Origin: Sipunculus nudus
Taxonomy: Eukaryota > Annelida > Sipuncula > Golfingiida > Sipunculidae
Direction: 5' to 3'
Assembly: GCA_026874595.1 (NCBI GenBank)
Contig: CM049320.1
Coordinates: forward strand, 10,689,964 to 10,753,963
Length of the DNA stretch: 64,000 nucleotides
In this document: positions 59,851 to 64,000 of the stretch, piece by piece
Position numbering within the stretch: position 1 is the stretch's first letter
Layout: every line of letters starts with the position of its first letter
Position numbers and translations under genes: made by a program
Notes under the pieces: generated by a model
Told to the model about the DNA's origin: nothing
The model's database searches: none
The model's input: only the letters and a program-made list of their open reading frames with translations

Positions 59851-60385
59851 CATTGATCTTGGATACATCCATCTAGTATTCAAGACTGGTAATTCCATCT
59901 GCAATCATTCTTGTGTGGCGTCCATGTGCTTCGGGAGAAAATTGCTTACATCTCAGGAGTGGTTCAAGGTATTGGTCCGAAACATGGCATGTCCATCCTG
60001 TGGAACAGTTTTCTCGTGCAGCTGACAGGTGGCGCAACATGCCTTACCGTTTACATAGTTTAAATTAATGTCCTTTTCTCAGGAGTGATTTTGCCGGTTT
60101 GGCCTGAAATTGTGCTTGTCTATTGATCTTGGGTACCGACATCTCAAGTTCAAGACTGGTGGCGCCATCTGCAATCGTTTTCAAGTGGCGTCCCTCAGTA
60201 AATTTTTTTAAGGTGAAAATTGCTCATATCTGAGGAGTCGAACAATGCGTTGGTCTGAAACTCGACATGTAAATACATTTTGGAGAGTTTTCTGGTCAAC
60301 CGGACAGGTGGCACCACCTACCTTGCCGTTTAAATCGTATAAATAAATGCCCCTTTTTCAGGAATGATTTGTGGTCTCTCCAACA
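59851..60385 (+). repeat. repeat family R3, two tandem units (270 bp)
   Basis: CAAGACTGGT (59881 and 60151) is followed in both by CCATCTGCAATC, GTGGCGTCC, GAAAATTGCT, TTGGTC(C/T)GAAAC, GACAGGTGGC and CTTTTTCAGGA-type blocks. Confidence 0.87.
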
Positions 60386-60539
60386 GACCCCAGGTGCCGC
60401 TACCGCTCTGGATCAACTGTGGCTAGCCATAAGCTGCCTGGCTGCCCCAGTGTATGCCTGCCTCAAGCGTGCATAATTTGCTGAAAGGTCAACAAGGTCA
60501 ACATACAGGTGACTGAAGAGGGGCTTTGGAGAGCCTGGT

Positions 60540-61160
60540 TCTGACATGGTCTCATAAAAACATTAATAAAAGCTACAATATTTGGCCATTTTCTTTCAGC
60601 TTTCTAACTAAAAAGCTGAATTACTTATGTATGCATGATATGAAAATTATATCAACAGTGCTCACAGGAAACAAACGTGCCATGGTCAAAGTTGAGCAAA
60701 ATTTAAGGTACTAATTTTATATTTATACTAATAACTTATAAAATTTGAAAAATTCAGAACTAATTTTGGGTATTCAATTGAATCTTGATTAAATATGTTA
60801 TATCCCTGACAAAAAATCTCTAGCTTCAGCAATCCTCTTGTTAAGGGAGTAAATAAATTTCTTGATTTTTTACAAACTGTATTATGTTTGGGCCCATAAC
60901 TTAAAACAATTACTCAATACTGACATCATTTCTGGCATGTGCATAGCGAATGAATAGAAAAATATGTATATTATATATGATCAAAGTCAGATCAGTGGTT
61001 TTGATATTAGGCAGTCTTGTGTAACAATGGGTTTTTAATGAAAAATTAAGTTTTTCATTAATATCTAAAAGGAATTAAGTCCTAGTGACCAAATTCTTAG
61101 CATGGTATGGGATTTTGGAGACATCTAACTGTATGTCAAATTTTAGGAACTGAGAGCTGA
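60540..61160 (+). repeat. repeat family R1, copy 2
   Basis: Complete relative to copy 1; ends with AACTGTATGTCAAATTTTAG. Not coding. Confidence 0.83.
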
Positions 61161-61224
61161 AGCTGGGGAGCTGAGCTCCAGCAAACTGCATTACACTAGC
61201 TTGGTGTAAATAATATGTGACATG

Positions 61225-61765
61225 GTGCTTTAAAACTTGAATAAAATCTACAGTTTTTGATCAACTGGTTTCAAATTTTTAGTGTTAACAGTTGAAATGC
61301 TATCAAAAACATGCTGTGAAAATTAAATCCACAGCAGTTACAGGAAAAAAATGAGCCATGGTCAAAGTTTGGCAAAATTTAAGGTACCAATTTTTTATTT
61401 TTGCTAATATTTTAAAAAATTTAAAAGATTTTGATCTAATTTTCGGAATACAATTTAATTTTTATTAATTAAAGTTATATTACTGGAAAAAAGTCCTTAG
61501 CTTTAACATGTTTTGTGTTAAGTGATCAAATATCTTTCCTGATTTTTTACAAAATGCATTATGTTTGGGCACATAACTTTTTTAAATTATACAATACAGA
61601 CCGAATTTCTGGCATGTACATAGGAACTATATACAGAAATATTTATTGTAAATATGAGGAAAAACAGATGAGTGGTTTTGATATTAGGCAGTCCTGAAGT
61701 GTGAAAATAGATTTTTAATAAAAAATTGAGGTTTTTTCTTAATTTCTCAAAGGAACAAAGTCCAT
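61225..61765 (+). repeat. repeat family R1, copy 3 (joined to R3)
   Basis: Matches copies 1 and 2 up to TTAATTTCTCAAAGGAACAA, where it switches directly to R3 sequence. Confidence 0.83.
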
Positions 61766-62290
61766 AGATCTTGGATATCTCAATCTCACATTACAGACTG
61801 GTGGCGCCGTCTGTAATCATTTTTCGTGTGGCTTCCATCCGTGTATTTGCTTTAGGTCAAAACTGCTCATATTTCAGGAGTCATTCAATGTGTTGGTCTG
61901 AAAATTGGCATGTACATCCACCTTGGCGAGTTTTCTCGTAAACCAGAAAGCCGCGCCACCTACCATGTTTTCATAGTATAAATAAATGCCCTTTTCTCTT
62001 GGTATGATTTGTCGTATTTGCCTGAAATTGTGCTTGTCGTTAGATCTAGGATACTTCCCATCTCATATTCAAGACTGGTGGCGCCATCTGCAACAGTTTT
62101 TGTGTGGCGTCCATCCATACATTTGCTGTAGGTGAAAATTGCTCATAAGTGAGGAATCGTTATATGTGTTGGTCTGTAATTTGGTATGTTCATCCATCTT
62201 GGAAAGTTTTCTCCACTTTAATAGTATACATTAATCCCCTTTTCTCAAGAGTGATTCACCATATTGGCCCCATATTTGGTGAAAAATATT
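61766..62290 (+). repeat. repeat family R3, second tandem pair (277 bp)
   Basis: GACTGGTGGCGCC(G/A)TCTG at 61796 and 62073, with the same following blocks as at 59881. Confidence 0.86.
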
Positions 62291-62382
62291 GTTTCTCGAG
62301 TTCATAGATAGAAGAAACCTTGGTTGCTTGCCAAGTGACAGTATATGCTGCTGGATATGGGGACCTATTATTTCAGAAGGAA

Positions 62383-62403
62383 GGGGGGGGGGGGGGGGGG
62401 GGG
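62383..62403. repeat. poly-G run
   Basis: About 20 G after GAAGGAAG. Confidence 0.9.
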
Positions 62404-64000
62404 AGGGGATTACTATGTCATGGGATACTTTGGCCAAGAAATGTCTAGTTTATTCATGATGTTATCATTGACATTTTCATAAAAAAATTAGGTTCATTGT
62501 ATTATTAAACAGTTGGTTATTCATGTTTTTTTCTTTGCGGTGGAAGCAGATAATATGGGTTTTTGCTATCGTCTTTTTTTGTCTTGCAGGGGTAAAAAAT
62601 AACCAAGTTTTCCACAAATAATAATTTATTTACAGTTTCAATATATACAGACTCACGATAAAATCACAACTGCAGGATTAAGAATCGCAAAATAATACGT
62701 TACACAATAGATTCCAATATATAGATCCATACGTAACAGCGTAGGACCGAACATAGTCTTGACGAAACATGGAAAAAACGTACCAACCTGCAAAATGGTT
62801 GGGGAGCGGCAATCACTGCACCACCGATCACATTAAAAATATTTCCCGAACAACAAACCTAAAAAATGCCATGAGCTCATATACTAATGGGAAGAGAAAA
62901 ATATGGATGGATAAAATGCCATTTCCTTTCGAATTATACTGAAACCCAACTGTCATCCCTTATTAGCCTATAAATATAGTCGCATTCAATAATATTTCAT
63001 AATTCCTGGCTAATTTCATGAATGAAAGTGTAATTTGTGACGCATTTGAAGGCATTGGTAATAAAACACTTGAGAAACATCTATTCATATTCATGATATT
63101 CATGAATAATTTGCCAGTCTCTGATACAAAGACCATAACCATTATTTGTTACGTAATACATTCAATTGTGGCAGTTAACAAATGTCACTCAAAAGCACTA
63201 TGACGCTAGCACTTATGGTTGTTTTAATAAAGCTAACAATGCGTGCCCATCCAACTGTACAAAATAGTTTAATGGTGCCAATGAACCGTTTTACTGGGAA
63301 AGAATTATTAGAATATTGTGCTCAGTAGTACATGAATATCATTATATATTCAGCTTGCAAGTTACCATGGCATCAACAGATGAATCGTTACAGCATTATC
63401 GGATAATGTTCTAGCCATGCATTGAAACCTATACTATCCACAAAAAAAATTTTAAAAATTCAGTATTCTGTATACCAATATATTTAGATATATGCAATTG
63501 GTCCCGTTTCTCCCTGAATTCTTGTAATTACAACGTATTCATGACAAGCTGGTTTAAAGTCAAACGCGTCTGTTTTTGAAAACGTGGCACTTGCATTCAA
63601 AGGTAAATTCAAAGGAAACTCCGCATTTGGATTTATTTACATACGGAGCTGGAGACATCTGATTCCAAAGCAAATACAGATATCAAGCGCCATCTTAGAA
63701 TAATATTCACATGAGGTTCCATGAGAAATATAACATATCTTGTTAACAGGCGGTCAAGTCAAGTGAAATGCTTTTGTAAGTGGATTTGCATTTTATCTCA
63801 CCTGATTTACCTTTTGAATATATCTAAATCGCATTTGCATTGACATTTATTTGAAAAAGTTTCATTTATAAACCGCGAACCCAACCTGAATCATGCTGCT
63901 CCCCACGTGCGGAATATTGTTTTACCTGCCAAGTCTAACATGCTCGGGCAGAAATCTAAATATAACCCAAACCTGAAAGAGATACGTTAAAAAGGTTCCA
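62404..64000. other. stretch without recognisable gene
   Basis: AT-rich sequence in which I recognise no domain, RNA gene or repeat family. Confidence 0.4.

Overview
The window looks like AT-rich nuclear DNA of an invertebrate animal. It carries long (AT)n, (CT)n and (AC)n microsatellites, long poly-G/C runs, split genes with canonical GT/AG sites, tRNA-related retroelements, LINE fragments and many short DNA-transposon relics. A marine mollusc, possibly a bivalve, is my best guess. It rests on remembered similarity of several repeats and of the LINE proteins, and I could not check it.

Only one protein gene is certain, on the + strand at 39372-42670. Two exons in hand encode about 995 residues: roughly 12 ankyrin repeats, then a SOCS box, then an unusually long Ser/Arg/Pro/Asn-rich tail ending in -PEYV. 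It should be a substrate adaptor of a Cullin-5/Elongin-BC ubiquitin ligase. The first exon in hand begins inside a codon, so the start lies upstream. An exon-like ATG segment at 9128-9195 has the right phase; if it belongs to the gene, 9196-39371 is one roughly 30 kb intron. This is an inference.

Region by region: 1-9 kb holds a GACTCG-rich repeat, a 29-bp minisatellite and a nested-palindrome foldback element. From 9 to 39 kb there are microsatellites, a palindromic MITE, a poly-G MITE family in several copies, a 40-bp VNTR, and an approximately 1 kb tandem repeat block at 29.2-30.2 kb. From 43 to 55 kb there are miniature LTR elements, a hAT-type MITE with an 8-bp target duplication, and a 250-bp inverted repeat pair. 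At 55.8-57.7 kb there are two LINE fragments, one split by a tRNA-derived SINE. From 58.1 to 62.3 kb there is a mosaic of three tandem repeat families. From 62.3 to 64 kb I recognise nothing.

The most unusual element is a miniature LTR retroelement (TRIM-like), seen as whole or partial copies at 16.0, 45.0, 52.4 and 58.4 kb. Its ~136-bp LTR contains a tRNA-like Pol III promoter. One copy has direct LTRs with primer-binding-like and polypurine-like sites between them; another is flanked by a 5-bp target duplication. Two copies are also interrupted, at nearly the same point of the tRNA-like module, by ends of one and the same inverted-repeat DNA element.
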